The notes under the pieces: model-generated
Databases searched by the model: none
Told to the model about the DNA's origin: nothing
What the model saw: the letters and a program-made list of their open reading frames with translations, nothing else
Made by a program: the position numbers and the translations under genes
NCBI GenBank assembly: GCA_963819475.1
Contig: CAWFWE010000001.1
Span: 310,001-374,000, forward strand
Length of the DNA stretch: 64,000 bases
Direction of reading: 5' to 3'
From: DASUAS01 sp963819475
Lineage (GTDB): Bacteria > Actinomycetota > Acidimicrobiia > IMCC26256 > DASPTH01
Shown: positions 17,181 through 25,193 of the stretch, in pieces
How positions within the stretch are numbered: position 1 is the first letter of the stretch
Layout: every line of letters begins with the position of its first letter

Positions 17181-17310
17181 CGCCAGCGGCCGAGCCGACC
17201 CACACGACCACGTACCGGCCCGATCCGAAGCAAACGAATGACAACTCACGCCAGCGCCGAACGGCAGATCGGCAGTGTTGGATTGCGCTTTGGGGCTGTC
17301 GCCCAATCAA

Positions 17311-17436
17311 TCACTCAAACCCAGGGATGGTCTCGTCGCCCTCTGGCTCGGCCTTGAAATTGCGATAGATCACGAAGACGCCCAAGGCGATCAGAAGCGC
17401 GCCGACCATCACGTTCTTTGCTCGCTTTGCAAGCAT
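17311..17436 (-). CDS. 41-residue single-span membrane protein
   Basis: MLAKRAKNVMVGALLIALGV continues into a hydrophobic helix (about residues 9-24) and an acidic tail EPEGDETIPGFE. GAAGAGG lies eight bases upstream of the ATG, a good ribosome binding site, which favours a real microprotein. Its first 28 bases overlap the end of the methyltransferase frame on the same strand. No family recognised. Confidence 0.55.
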   Translation of the reverse strand: MLAKRAKNVMVGALLIALGVFVIYRNFKAEPEGDETIPGFE

Positions 17437-18422
17437 TGCGACCTCTTCTGTACGTAGGCTCGACCACGGCCATGCATCATGCCCGTTACAGAGTGGCGAT
17501 GCCTGAACTGCAGCGCGGTTCGACCGGGTCCGAGGCTGCGACGGGAGCGATGCTCCAATCTGAGGTTGGTCCACCGCGCGGGTTTCGTTCCCACGATGCA
17601 CCGCGCCACGCCCGGAACCCGGATCTTGCCGTCCCTCTCGAACGCGCTCACCTTCGCAATGGCGGTTGCCCGAATCCGCTCCCGCGCCGGTTCGTCGACC
17701 TGCTGGAGCGCCACAACTGCGAGCGAGACGTGCTCGCTGATCATCTCCCAATACTGCGCGGGCGATCGCGTCACGAGCTCGACCTCGACGTCCCACTCGG
17801 CAACGTCGCGTAGCCCCGCGCCCTCGTACAGGGCACTGACATATCCCGGGGCAGCGCACCGGAACATATTTGGTCCGTCCGGGTCGGGTGGCGCCACCAC
17901 CACCTCGGTCGCGATTGCCTGCATGGCGATCGTCGTCCACGGGTTTTCCTCGGGCTTGACCCATACAGACGAGCAGACACGTCCGCCCGGCTTGAGTACG
18001 CGCGCGAACTCGGCCGTGGCCTTGGCCACGTCGGGGAAGAACATGTACCCAAAACGCACGGAGACGCTATCGAAGGTGGCGTCGTCGAACGGCAGATCAT
18101 CGGCGCTGCACACCTTCGTCTCAATATTGGCGATCCCTTGCGCCCTGGCTCGTCGCGCGGCTACATCCAGCATCTCCGCCACGAGGTCGGTCAGCACGAC
18201 GCGTCCCTTCGGCGACAGTCTCGCGATGCTCAAGCCCGGCTCACCCGTGCCTGCGGCAATGTCGAGATGCTGCTGATCGTCAGCGATGTCGAGTCGCTCG
18301 ACGATCGCTGCGCCGACCGGCCCCAGCTGCTCCATGATGACCGAGTCCCACTTCTCCCAGCCCGCAGACAGCCCGGCCCACGTCGCTCGCTGAATGTCTC
18401 GGATCTCACCGTCGCTCGGCAT
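17409..18422 (-). CDS. class I SAM-dependent methyltransferase with run-on C-terminus
   Basis: Start at ATG 18422 (MPSDGEIRDIQRATWAGLSA). Motif I is LDIAAGTGEPGLSIARL, followed by VLTDLVAEMLDVAARRARAQ, DLPFDDATFDSVSVRFGYMF and the LKPGGRV turn. This is the UbiE/Methyltransf_11 type. The family normally ends at about RVPGVARCIVGTKP. Here the frame runs on for about 56 basic residues that look non-native, suggesting a lost stop codon. It ends overlapping the small membrane ORF at 17311. Methyl acceptor unknown. Confidence 0.75.
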   Translation of the reverse strand: MPSDGEIRDIQRATWAGLSAGWEKWDSVIMEQLGPVGAAIVERLDIADDQQHLDIAAGTGEPGLSIARLSPKGRVVLTDLVAEMLDVAARRARAQGIANIETKVCSADDLPFDDATFDSVSVRFGYMFFPDVAKATAEFARVLKPGGRVCSSVWVKPEENPWTTIAMQAIATEVVVAPPDPDGPNMFRCAAPGYVSALYEGAGLRDVAEWDVEVELVTRSPAQYWEMISEHVSLAVVALQQVDEPARERIRATAIAKVSAFERDGKIRVPGVARCIVGTKPARWTNLRLEHRSRRSLGPGRTALQFRHRHSVTGMMHGRGRAYVQKRSQCLQSEQRT

Positions 18423-18575
18423 CGGCCCTCCCGCTATCGATGCATCCACCGAACACGAACACACTCCATGGCGCACAGAGTGCCTGATCGGGAGCGGCTC
18501 GGTGACCAGCTGAACTCGCGGAAGATCTGCGCTCCTACATCGGCGCTCGTGGGTTGGAGTCGGGGCCGTCGGTGG

Positions 18576-19460
18576 TCAGGAGCGTTGCCACGCACCAGCC
18601 GCGTGGTCAAGCAGGGAAAGCGCGTCATTGGCATCCTGGTCGCCCATGAGCAGTACGACTCGCTCGATGCCGAGTCGGTCGGCGCGTTCCAGAGCGGCTT
18701 GCAGCGTCGACGCCCGCGCGGGCCGCTGGATGACGGTGACATGCAAGTCGTGCGGATCGCGCCCCTGCTGCTCCCAATCCTGACGTAGTGCCGCGAGTTC
18801 GGCGTCGAAGCTGGGCTCTTCCAAGTGAGTGTTGCCCATGGGGATCCAACCGTCCGCCCACTCCACGACGCGGCGGAAGTTGCGCGGTGACGCGGGGGCA
18901 CCGAGGAGCACGGGCAGCCGCGGACGCTGCGCCGGCTTCGGCCACGACCAGCTTCGCCGCAGGCGAACGAACTCTCCGCGGTACTCCGCCTCATCGTGCT
19001 CCCAGATCGCACGCATCAACTCGACCTTCTCGCGCACGACATCCGCCCGTCGATTCGCCGGGTAGCCGTGATCCTCGACTTCCTCGCGCAACCATCCCCA
19101 CCCGACGCCGAACACGAACCGTCCCGAACTGAGCGTGTCGATCGACGCCACCGCCTTCGCCAGCGCGATTGCGTCGTGCTCCGCAACCAACGAAATGCAG
19201 GTCCCGACCTCGAGCCCCGTACACGCTGCGACGAACGACGACGCGACGAAGGGGTCCCAGAACCTCTTGTAGCGGTCCGCCACCACGCCACCTTGCGGGA
19301 ACGAACTGGTCGGATGCTCAACCGGGATGTGCGTGTGCTCGTTGAACAGCATCGAAGAGAAACCACACGCTTCCGCGGCCCACGCGAGGTCGAGCAGCGG
19401 CATCGACCGGTCCGTGCTCGCCGGAAAGATCCCAACCCTCGCCGACGCGGTACCCAACAT
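18576..19460 (-). CDS. LLM-class F420-dependent oxidoreductase
   Basis: 294 residues from ATG 19460. The luciferase-like barrel is indicated by DLAWAAEACGFSSMLFNEHT, LVAEHDAIALAKAVASIDTL, SGRFVFGVGWGWLREEVEDH and PRLPVLLGAPASPRNFRRVV. The GVGWGW...EEVEDHG motif is typical of the TIGR03619-type F420 group. Redox substrate unknown. It is followed in its direction by the methyltransferase after a 150-base gap, so co-transcription is possible but not shown. Confidence 0.85.
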   Translation of the reverse strand: MLGTASARVGIFPASTDRSMPLLDLAWAAEACGFSSMLFNEHTHIPVEHPTSSFPQGGVVADRYKRFWDPFVASSFVAACTGLEVGTCISLVAEHDAIALAKAVASIDTLSSGRFVFGVGWGWLREEVEDHGYPANRRADVVREKVELMRAIWEHDEAEYRGEFVRLRRSWSWPKPAQRPRLPVLLGAPASPRNFRRVVEWADGWIPMGNTHLEEPSFDAELAALRQDWEQQGRDPHDLHVTVIQRPARASTLQAALERADRLGIERVVLLMGDQDANDALSLLDHAAGAWQRS

Positions 19461-19505
19461 GTGAACGGACCCTACCGAGCCGTGCGACGACCTACCCGGG
19501 GCAGT

Positions 19506-19589
19506 TGGCCAACGAAGGGCTATGACTTCGCCGACCGCACCCAATTCGAGCTCGACGCGATCGCCGCCGAACTCAACGGACGGCCACGC
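19506..19589 (+). mobile_element. IS30-family transposase C-terminal remnant
   Basis: An uninitiated plus-strand frame reads WPTKGYDFADRTQFELDAIA and then AELNGRPR. IS30-type transposases end with a PKGTD...L..AA.LN.RPR stretch, so this looks like a scrap of that C-terminus. The following TLGW segment is gone and no terminal inverted repeats are visible. It lies in the 218-base gap between two minus-strand genes. Confidence 0.55.
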
Positions 19590-19678
19590 ATTCCGACGCA
19601 CATACGCGGCCCGGCTTCGGCCGGGGCTTCGTCGCGTGCACATCGGCGGTTCGGCCGTCCGGGGCCGGTGTGGTGCTG

Positions 19679-20275
19679 TCAGCAGGGCCTGCGTTGCATC
19701 GGCCACATCGGGGGCGAGCTCCCTGCCTGGATTACCCCGAGTTCTTCGAACCCGTGACGCTCGTACAGCGGCTTGTTCAGCGGACTCGTCGCCTCGAGGT
19801 AGGCGGGCAGTCCATCCCGGTCGCAGCGTTCGAGGGCGCGGCGCAGCAGCGCGGAGCCGTAGCCGCGGCCCTGCTTGGTGACGTCGACACCGATGAGCGG
19901 TAGGTACCAGTGCGGTTCGGCGAGGTGGAACTCGCCCATCTGGCCCATGAAGCCGAAGACCTCGTCCTGGTCTGCGACCGGGACGGCCTCGGCCGCGAGC
20001 GCGCTCATCGTCTCTTCGTCCGGGCCCACACCGGGCGGAAGCCACAACGCCACGCCACCGCAGCCGTCGATCGAGTCCGCGGTGCCTTCCGCGAACGCCG
20101 CCCCGCCGAACGCCTTCACGAGTCGTGGCCAGTACGACAGATAGACATTGGCGTCAGGAAAGACCCAGCGCGTGACAGGGTCGTCGCTGAACGCCATCGT
20201 GATCGTGGCAATCGCCCGATCCTCGTCGGTTGCAGGGACGACGCTCACCTGCTGCTCGATCGCCAATTTGGGCAC
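19679..20275 (-). CDS. GNAT family N-acetyltransferase
   Basis: 198 residues. The N-terminal DEDRAIATITMAFSDDPVTR and VFPDANVYLSYWPRLVKAF are typical of the large actinobacterial GNAT subgroup. The acetyl-CoA site is LPLIGVDVTKQGRGYGSALL, and the C-terminal ATSPLNKPLYERHGFEELG is the classic GNAT ending. Substrate unknown. It faces away from the secreted protein gene at 20536 across a 260-base gap. Confidence 0.85.
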   Translation of the reverse strand: MPKLAIEQQVSVVPATDEDRAIATITMAFSDDPVTRWVFPDANVYLSYWPRLVKAFGGAAFAEGTADSIDGCGGVALWLPPGVGPDEETMSALAAEAVPVADQDEVFGFMGQMGEFHLAEPHWYLPLIGVDVTKQGRGYGSALLRRALERCDRDGLPAYLEATSPLNKPLYERHGFEELGVIQAGSSPPMWPMQRRPC

Positions 20276-20535
20276 CCCCCGTTCGGCGCGACTGGGGACT
20301 GCGCGTCAGTGGCATCGCAATATTGCCCGCTCCCGGTCACCGCGACCAGCGCCGTCTCCCGTGCCACGGCACGCGATCGATCGGCAGATCTCGCGCGCGA
20401 GGCAGGTCAACGGAATCTGACCCGGCGGCTATTTGGCCGGCCTCGCGAGTTGTCGACACTAGGGACATCGGACCACGAACCGCCACCGCGTGTTTGGACG
20501 GAGGCGTCGTGCCTCGCAGGAAGCGAGAACGAGCG

Positions 20536-21480
20536 ATGCGACCTCATATCACTCATATCCGCGCCTTGGCAGTGGCCTCGGTGGCTGTAGGCCTGCTGAG
20601 CGGGATGACTCCGCTGCTCGGAGTCGCCGTTGGAGCAACGGCACCGACGACCACCCCGACCCGGTTCGTGCGGCAGGTCTGTGCCGCTCTGAACACGTGG
20701 GACGACAAGGCCAACACCGACGATACGAGTCCGGAAAAGGTTCTCAATGCCAACAAGCAGTCGATGAAGAGCACGCGTCAGGCCGTTGTGACCGTGCTCG
20801 CCTCCGACCTGAAGGCGACCGACACACTGATCGCGGCGACGAAGGCGCTCGGCACACCGCGCGTTCCAAACGGCCAGCAACTAGCGACGGATTTTCTCCA
20901 GACGGTGGGTGACGCCCGCGATGCGCTCAGCGCGGCGCACAGTGCGGCTGCACGCATGCCAATCGCAAACAAGACCGTCTTCATGACGGCTCTGACGACG
21001 ATGGACAACAACCTCGTCCGGCAGTTCCAGGCGATCGGCAACCCGCTCAGCGTGCTGAACACAGATCAGACACTTGCAGCCGCGATCCAAGCCGACCCTG
21101 GTTGCGCCACGGTCCTCCAGTTCTACACGTCAGCCACGACCTCCGGTTTGGAGGTCGGTGACTGCATCACCTCCGCCGAGACAAAGGTGGACTGCGCCAA
21201 GCCCCACGACGGCGAAGTCACGCTCGTCGCTTCCTACCCGGCTGACTCGACCGCTCCCTACCCCGGCAACGATGCAATCAACGCGTTCGTCGATGAGACA
21301 TGCAGCGCCGCATTCACCAGTTACGTCGGCGTACCGTTCGACGAATCGGCACACACCTACGGGTACTACTACCCCAACCCCGGTAGCGACTGGGACGGCG
21401 GCGACCGCGAGGTCGTATGCACCGTCACCAACCTCGACAACACACCACTCACCGGCAGTCTCAACGGACAGACGAGCTAG
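20536..21480 (+). CDS. exported protein with septum-formation-type domain
   Basis: 314 residues. The signal peptide is RALAVASVAVGLLSGMTPLL with a cleavage site near GVAVGA. Residues about 35-200 form an alpha-helical, Ala-rich region. The C-terminal part (VGDCITSAETKVDCAKPHDG, DETCSAAFTSYVG, YPNPGSDWDGGDREVVCTVT) matches the actinobacterial septum_form (DUF4190-associated) domain with its paired cysteines, normally anchored outside the membrane. Role unknown; the domain name comes from a weak link to cell division. The ATG was chosen because it precedes the signal peptide. The 260-base upstream region has no gene. Confidence 0.7.
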   Translation: MRPHITHIRALAVASVAVGLLSGMTPLLGVAVGATAPTTTPTRFVRQVCAALNTWDDKANTDDTSPEKVLNANKQSMKSTRQAVVTVLASDLKATDTLIAATKALGTPRVPNGQQLATDFLQTVGDARDALSAAHSAAARMPIANKTVFMTALTTMDNNLVRQFQAIGNPLSVLNTDQTLAAAIQADPGCATVLQFYTSATTSGLEVGDCITSAETKVDCAKPHDGEVTLVASYPADSTAPYPGNDAINAFVDETCSAAFTSYVGVPFDESAHTYGYYYPNPGSDWDGGDREVVCTVTNLDNTPLTGSLNGQTS

Positions 21481-21622
21481 TCGTTGCATTTAGGTCACTC
21501 GAAGCTCCGCGCCGCATCCGCCGGGCAGTTCTCGGGGCGAGAGGGATGAGCGCGGTTCCGGCACGACCCGTCAGTTGTCGGTAACGTCTGACCAGATCGG
21601 TCGGCGACATCGGAGAACCGAG

Positions 21623-21775
21623 ATGAAGACGAGACTGAGCTGTCCGTGTGGCGAGCTCATCCGCGGCGAGGACGAGGATGACCTCGTGGAGAAGGCGTTC
21701 GCGCACCTGCGCGAAAAGCATCCCGACATGGCGGATGATTACGAGCGCGAGCACATCCTCTTCATGGCGTACTGA
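21623..21775 (+). CDS. DUF1059 family small protein
   Basis: 50 residues: MKTRLSCPCGELIRGEDEDD then LVEKAFAHLREKHPDM. The CxC near the N-terminus and the LxxxxxxHxxxxH pattern are the DUF1059 features; such proteins may bind a metal. The ATG was chosen within a longer frame because all conservation begins there. It converges with the cyclic-nucleotide-domain gene 21 bases downstream. Confidence 0.75.
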   Translation: MKTRLSCPCGELIRGEDEDDLVEKAFAHLREKHPDMADDYEREHILFMAY

Positions 21776-21796
21776 CAGGCCGGGTCACCGGCGCGG

Positions 21797-22237
21797 TCAT
21801 GCGGCCAGCGAGGCTTCCGCGTCCGCCGCGCCGAGCTGGCTCAACCGGCCCGTCATCGTGGTGTGGACCTTGTCCGAGAGTCCCGGTACCTGGCCGAACA
21901 GGCTCCAGAACTCCCGCTTCGACATCACGAAGGCGACGACGGGGGTCTTCGCGACTGCGGTCGCGGTCTGGGTCCGGGCACCGAGCAGGGCGATCTCGCC
22001 GAGGTAGTCGCCCGAACCTCGCGTGGCGACCAGTCGATCGCCCTTGCGGACCTCGACTTCCCCGTCGAGCACGATGATGAACTCGGCGCCCGGCTTGCCT
22101 TCTCGCGTGAGGACGGTGCCCGGTTGGATGTCGATGCGGGACGTCAGACTTGAGATCCTGCGAACTTGACGCCTGGAGAGCCCGCTGAAGAGCTCGACGT
22201 GCGCAAGCTGCTCGTCGATCCGTCGGGAATGGTTCAT
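21797..22237 (-). CDS. single cyclic-nucleotide-binding-domain protein
   Basis: 146 residues, one CNB domain and nothing else. LAHVELFSGLSRRQVRRISS is the entry helix, PGTVLTREGKPGAEFIIVLD the beta-roll and GDYLGEIALLGARTQTATAV the phosphate-binding cassette. The cassette keeps GE but has Gln where the phosphate-contacting Arg of R-T/A-A-T usually sits, so cAMP binding is doubtful. No helix-turn-helix follows, so it is not a CRP-type activator. CGGAGGTTGCC precedes the ATG. It is divergent from the amidohydrolase at 22437 across 199 bases. Confidence 0.8.
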   Translation of the reverse strand: MNHSRRIDEQLAHVELFSGLSRRQVRRISSLTSRIDIQPGTVLTREGKPGAEFIIVLDGEVEVRKGDRLVATRGSGDYLGEIALLGARTQTATAVAKTPVVAFVMSKREFWSLFGQVPGLSDKVHTTMTGRLSQLGAADAEASLAA

Positions 22238-22436
22238 GGCAACCTCCGATCGCGACGTGGCTGTCTGAAGCATGAGGCAACGGCCGCGGCGCGTCTGTGT
22301 CAGATGACGCACAGCGACGGCGACGTGCGGCACGGCTTTCGCTGATCGTCGGGAAGCGCTCGCCGCTGCGTCGTCGCGTTGACGCCCGGCGGGATCCGGT
22401 GGTGTACTCGGGTGGCGACGACAGGGAGGAACGCGG

Positions 22437-23663
22437 ATGGCGACCACCGACGGCCTTCGTTACGTCGACTCCGACGGACACATCCTCGAGCACCCGACCG
22501 CGATGCCCGACTACGCGCCCGCGGAATACCGGGACCGCATCTGGCACATCGAGACCGACACCGACGGCGAGGAGTGGCTCCTCTACAACGGGAACCGAAC
22601 GCCGGCGAACGGCATGTCGGCGGCTGGTGTGGCCGGCGCGAGCGACGAGGACCGGGCGCGTGCGTTCCGCGGCGAGATGCGCTACACGGAGACCCGTCCC
22701 GCGGCGTGGAACGCGAAGGCGCGTCTGCAGGACATGGACCAGGACCACATCGATCTCGCCGTCCTGTACCCGACGATGCTCCTGGCGCTGCAGAGCGAGC
22801 GCGACGTCGACTTCGCCGAAGTACAAGCCCGCGCGTACAACGACTGGTGCTCGGACCACGTGTCGGAGGGTGAGGGCCGTCTCTTCGGTGCGGGCGCGGT
22901 ACCTCCTCTGCACGAAGAGGAGGACGTGGAGCGCGTCGCCGCCGAGATCCGCCGGGTGGCGACGCTCCCCGGCATGGTGTCGGTGTTCATGCGGCCGAAC
23001 CCCGCGATCGATTGGCGGCCGTTCAACGACGCGGTCTACGACCCGATCTGGCAGGCGGCGTCCGACACGGGCGTGCCCATCGCGCTGCACCCGTTCTTCG
23101 CCGCCGACCTTCCGGGCACGTCGAAGGGACTGCGCCTGGCGCGCCCCATGCTCGCCAACGGCCGGTACGTCGACGACTTCGACCCCGACCAGCCTTCGGA
23201 CGCGATCCCGCTCCAGGTCTTCACCCAGGGGATCGCGAACCCCTTCGACGTCATGGCGAGCATCGCGTTCATCACCGCGGGCGGCGTGTGCGAGCGTTTC
23301 CCGGACGCGAAGTTCATCTTTCTGGAGGCGAACGGCGGTTGGCTCGTCCCGTGGCTGGAGCGCCTCGACCACCATTGCCGCAAGTACCAGTGGGAGGTCG
23401 AGAACCTGTCGATGCTCCCCTCGGAGTACTTCCGCCGGCAGTGCTGGATCAGCTTCGACCCCGACGAGGCGATGCTGGCGATGACCGCGCAATCACCGCT
23501 CGTCGGCGCCGACCGCATCATCTGGGCGAGCGACTACCCGCACCCGGACGCGAAGTTCCCGGGCGTCACCGAGGAGCTCGCGGAGGCGCTCGAAGGTCTC
23601 GATCGCGAGCAGAAACGCCAGATCACCTCCGAGAGCGCGCTCGCGCTCTACGGCATCCGGTAG
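22437..23663 (+). CDS. amidohydrolase-2 (ACMSD-like) family protein
   Basis: 408 residues. The N-terminal metal motif is altered to DSDGHILEHPTAM (xDGHxxE type seen in this subgroup). It is followed by NDWCSDHVSEGEGRLFGAGA, GVPIALHPFFAADLPG with the barrel His, FPDAKFIFLEANGGWLVPWL and IIWASDYPHPDAKFPG with the metal Asp. Actinobacteria carry many such proteins in catabolic clusters; they decarboxylate or hydrolyse beta-keto or aromatic acids. GGGAGGAA is five bases before the ATG. The convergent solute-binding gene begins at 23671. Confidence 0.85.
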   Translation: MATTDGLRYVDSDGHILEHPTAMPDYAPAEYRDRIWHIETDTDGEEWLLYNGNRTPANGMSAAGVAGASDEDRARAFRGEMRYTETRPAAWNAKARLQDMDQDHIDLAVLYPTMLLALQSERDVDFAEVQARAYNDWCSDHVSEGEGRLFGAGAVPPLHEEEDVERVAAEIRRVATLPGMVSVFMRPNPAIDWRPFNDAVYDPIWQAASDTGVPIALHPFFAADLPGTSKGLRLARPMLANGRYVDDFDPDQPSDAIPLQVFTQGIANPFDVMASIAFITAGGVCERFPDAKFIFLEANGGWLVPWLERLDHHCRKYQWEVENLSMLPSEYFRRQCWISFDPDEAMLAMTAQSPLVGADRIIWASDYPHPDAKFPGVTEELAEALEGLDREQKRQITSESALALYGIR

Positions 23664-23670
23664 CACCCAC

Positions 23671-24966
23671 TCATGTCGTGTGTGTGGTGGCGGGTTCCGT
23701 GACGGACGCGCCGATCAGCTTTCCGTTCCAGTAGGGCGTCTTACTGCCCTTGGGCTCCACGACGACGAACTTTCCGTTCTCGAGGCGCATCGCCCAAGTG
23801 CAGATCGTGGGGTTCGGCTTGCCGTAGCCCGCGGCGCTGATATCCGTATCGGAGCAGCCGAGGCCGCCGCCGGCGTTGAAGTGACCAACCTTGCGCAAGT
23901 CGTCGGCGTACGTGCTCTGGTTCGGATTCTTGCCCTGTTGCTTCAGCCCGAGGATGGCCAGGTCGCAGTCGAGGTATCCCGTATAGATCCCGAAGTCGGG
24001 CACCCCGGTGTATCCGGCGTATTTCTTGAGGTCAGCCTGGAACTGCTGCGTGGCTTTGGTCTTCGCCTCTACCGGGGCCCATCCCTGCGTGAAGATGACC
24101 TCCGGTCCGATCGCCCGCGCGACCGGCTGATCGAGAAGCTGCTGACCGTACCCAGTCGCCATGAGCTCCGCCTTCATCTTCACCCCGTTCTGCACGAGGC
24201 CCTGCGCAATCGCCAGGTTCGTGTTCCCGTTCATGGCGTAGAAGGCGGAATCGGCACCCGAGTTCTTGATACCCAGCACCAGTGGACTGACATCGGTGCT
24301 GCCGAAATCGACCGACGTGTTCGTGTACACCGCTTTGAGGCCGGCCGCGGGGGCCGCGTACTTGCTGTTCGATTTGGCGGCCGCGGTCGACGAGGGTGAG
24401 ACCCCGTAACCCAGCGATGCCATCTTCGTGGCACCCAGGGCCTTGGCGATCTTCGGGCCGATGTCGTAGCTGACTCCTTCCACTGGCGCTGCGTTGCCGA
24501 ACGCCGAGATGACCTTCTCGTTGCCGGGCGCGCCGTAGTAGGTACCGTCGTATCCCCCACCGATCAGCGGCACATTGTGATCGAGCAGCCAACGGTAGGT
24601 GAGGAAGGCGAATGCCGAGTCGTTGATCACCATGAACACATGCTGGTTCTGCACGAGGTTCTGCGCCGAGGTGAGGTTTGCACCCGAGGACTCATCGTCG
24701 ACGTACTGGACGTCGATCTTGCGACCGTTCACCCCACCGTTGGCGTTCTCGCGGCCAGTGCGTGCCTTGCAGCCCACATCGGAATCGCCCGATGTCGCCG
24801 AGGCGACGCCGGTCTTCGAGTAGATGAAGCCAACCTTGACGGAATCGCTCGTGACGCCTTCCACGGCGCCGGTGGCCGCCGACGCGCTGGCCTCCGCGAG
24901 CGTCAACGCGCTGACCAGACCCGTGACGACGAGGGTCGCCAACACTCGCGAGCCGATGTTCCGCAC
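23671..24966 (-). CDS. branched-chain-type ABC substrate-binding protein
   Basis: 431 residues from GTG 24966, preceded by AAGGGGGGA. Signal peptide: VRNIGSRVLATLVVTGLVSA with ASASA cleavage. The mature domain VKVGFIYSKTGVASATSGD, ENANGGVNGRKIDVQYVDDE and LVQNQHVFMVINDSAF is the type I periplasmic binding fold. It is more distant from the other two solute-binding proteins in the window. No permease or ATPase genes adjoin it. It is divergent from the molybdenum hydroxylase operon at 25194, which may consume the imported compound. Confidence 0.85.
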   Translation of the reverse strand: MRNIGSRVLATLVVTGLVSALTLAEASASAATGAVEGVTSDSVKVGFIYSKTGVASATSGDSDVGCKARTGRENANGGVNGRKIDVQYVDDESSGANLTSAQNLVQNQHVFMVINDSAFAFLTYRWLLDHNVPLIGGGYDGTYYGAPGNEKVISAFGNAAPVEGVSYDIGPKIAKALGATKMASLGYGVSPSSTAAAKSNSKYAAPAAGLKAVYTNTSVDFGSTDVSPLVLGIKNSGADSAFYAMNGNTNLAIAQGLVQNGVKMKAELMATGYGQQLLDQPVARAIGPEVIFTQGWAPVEAKTKATQQFQADLKKYAGYTGVPDFGIYTGYLDCDLAILGLKQQGKNPNQSTYADDLRKVGHFNAGGGLGCSDTDISAAGYGKPNPTICTWAMRLENGKFVVVEPKGSKTPYWNGKLIGASVTEPATTHTT

Positions 24967-25193
24967 TTGGCTCCCCCCTTCGCGAACCAAGGATCACAGC
25001 ACCACTCTCCATGGCCACGATAGGCCGAACGGCCACACTTGAGCTGCGGGAAGGTTCAGCGGTGAAGCCGGTAGCCGCGCGTCGAGAGCCGGCGCGGCTC
25101 ACCGGGCATACAGTGCTGCCTCCGGCGGTGACCGGCACAGAGCCATCGTCTCGGTGCCTCCGGATCGAGACTGGAACGCGAGAGAGGAGTGCC
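24967..25193. promoter_or_regulatory. divergent promoter region, solute-binding gene and molybdenum hydroxylase operon
   Basis: 227 bases between two divergent starts. The minus gene has a clear ribosome binding site; the plus gene has GAGAGGAG six bases before ATG 25194. No obvious palindromic operator was found. Confidence 0.35.
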
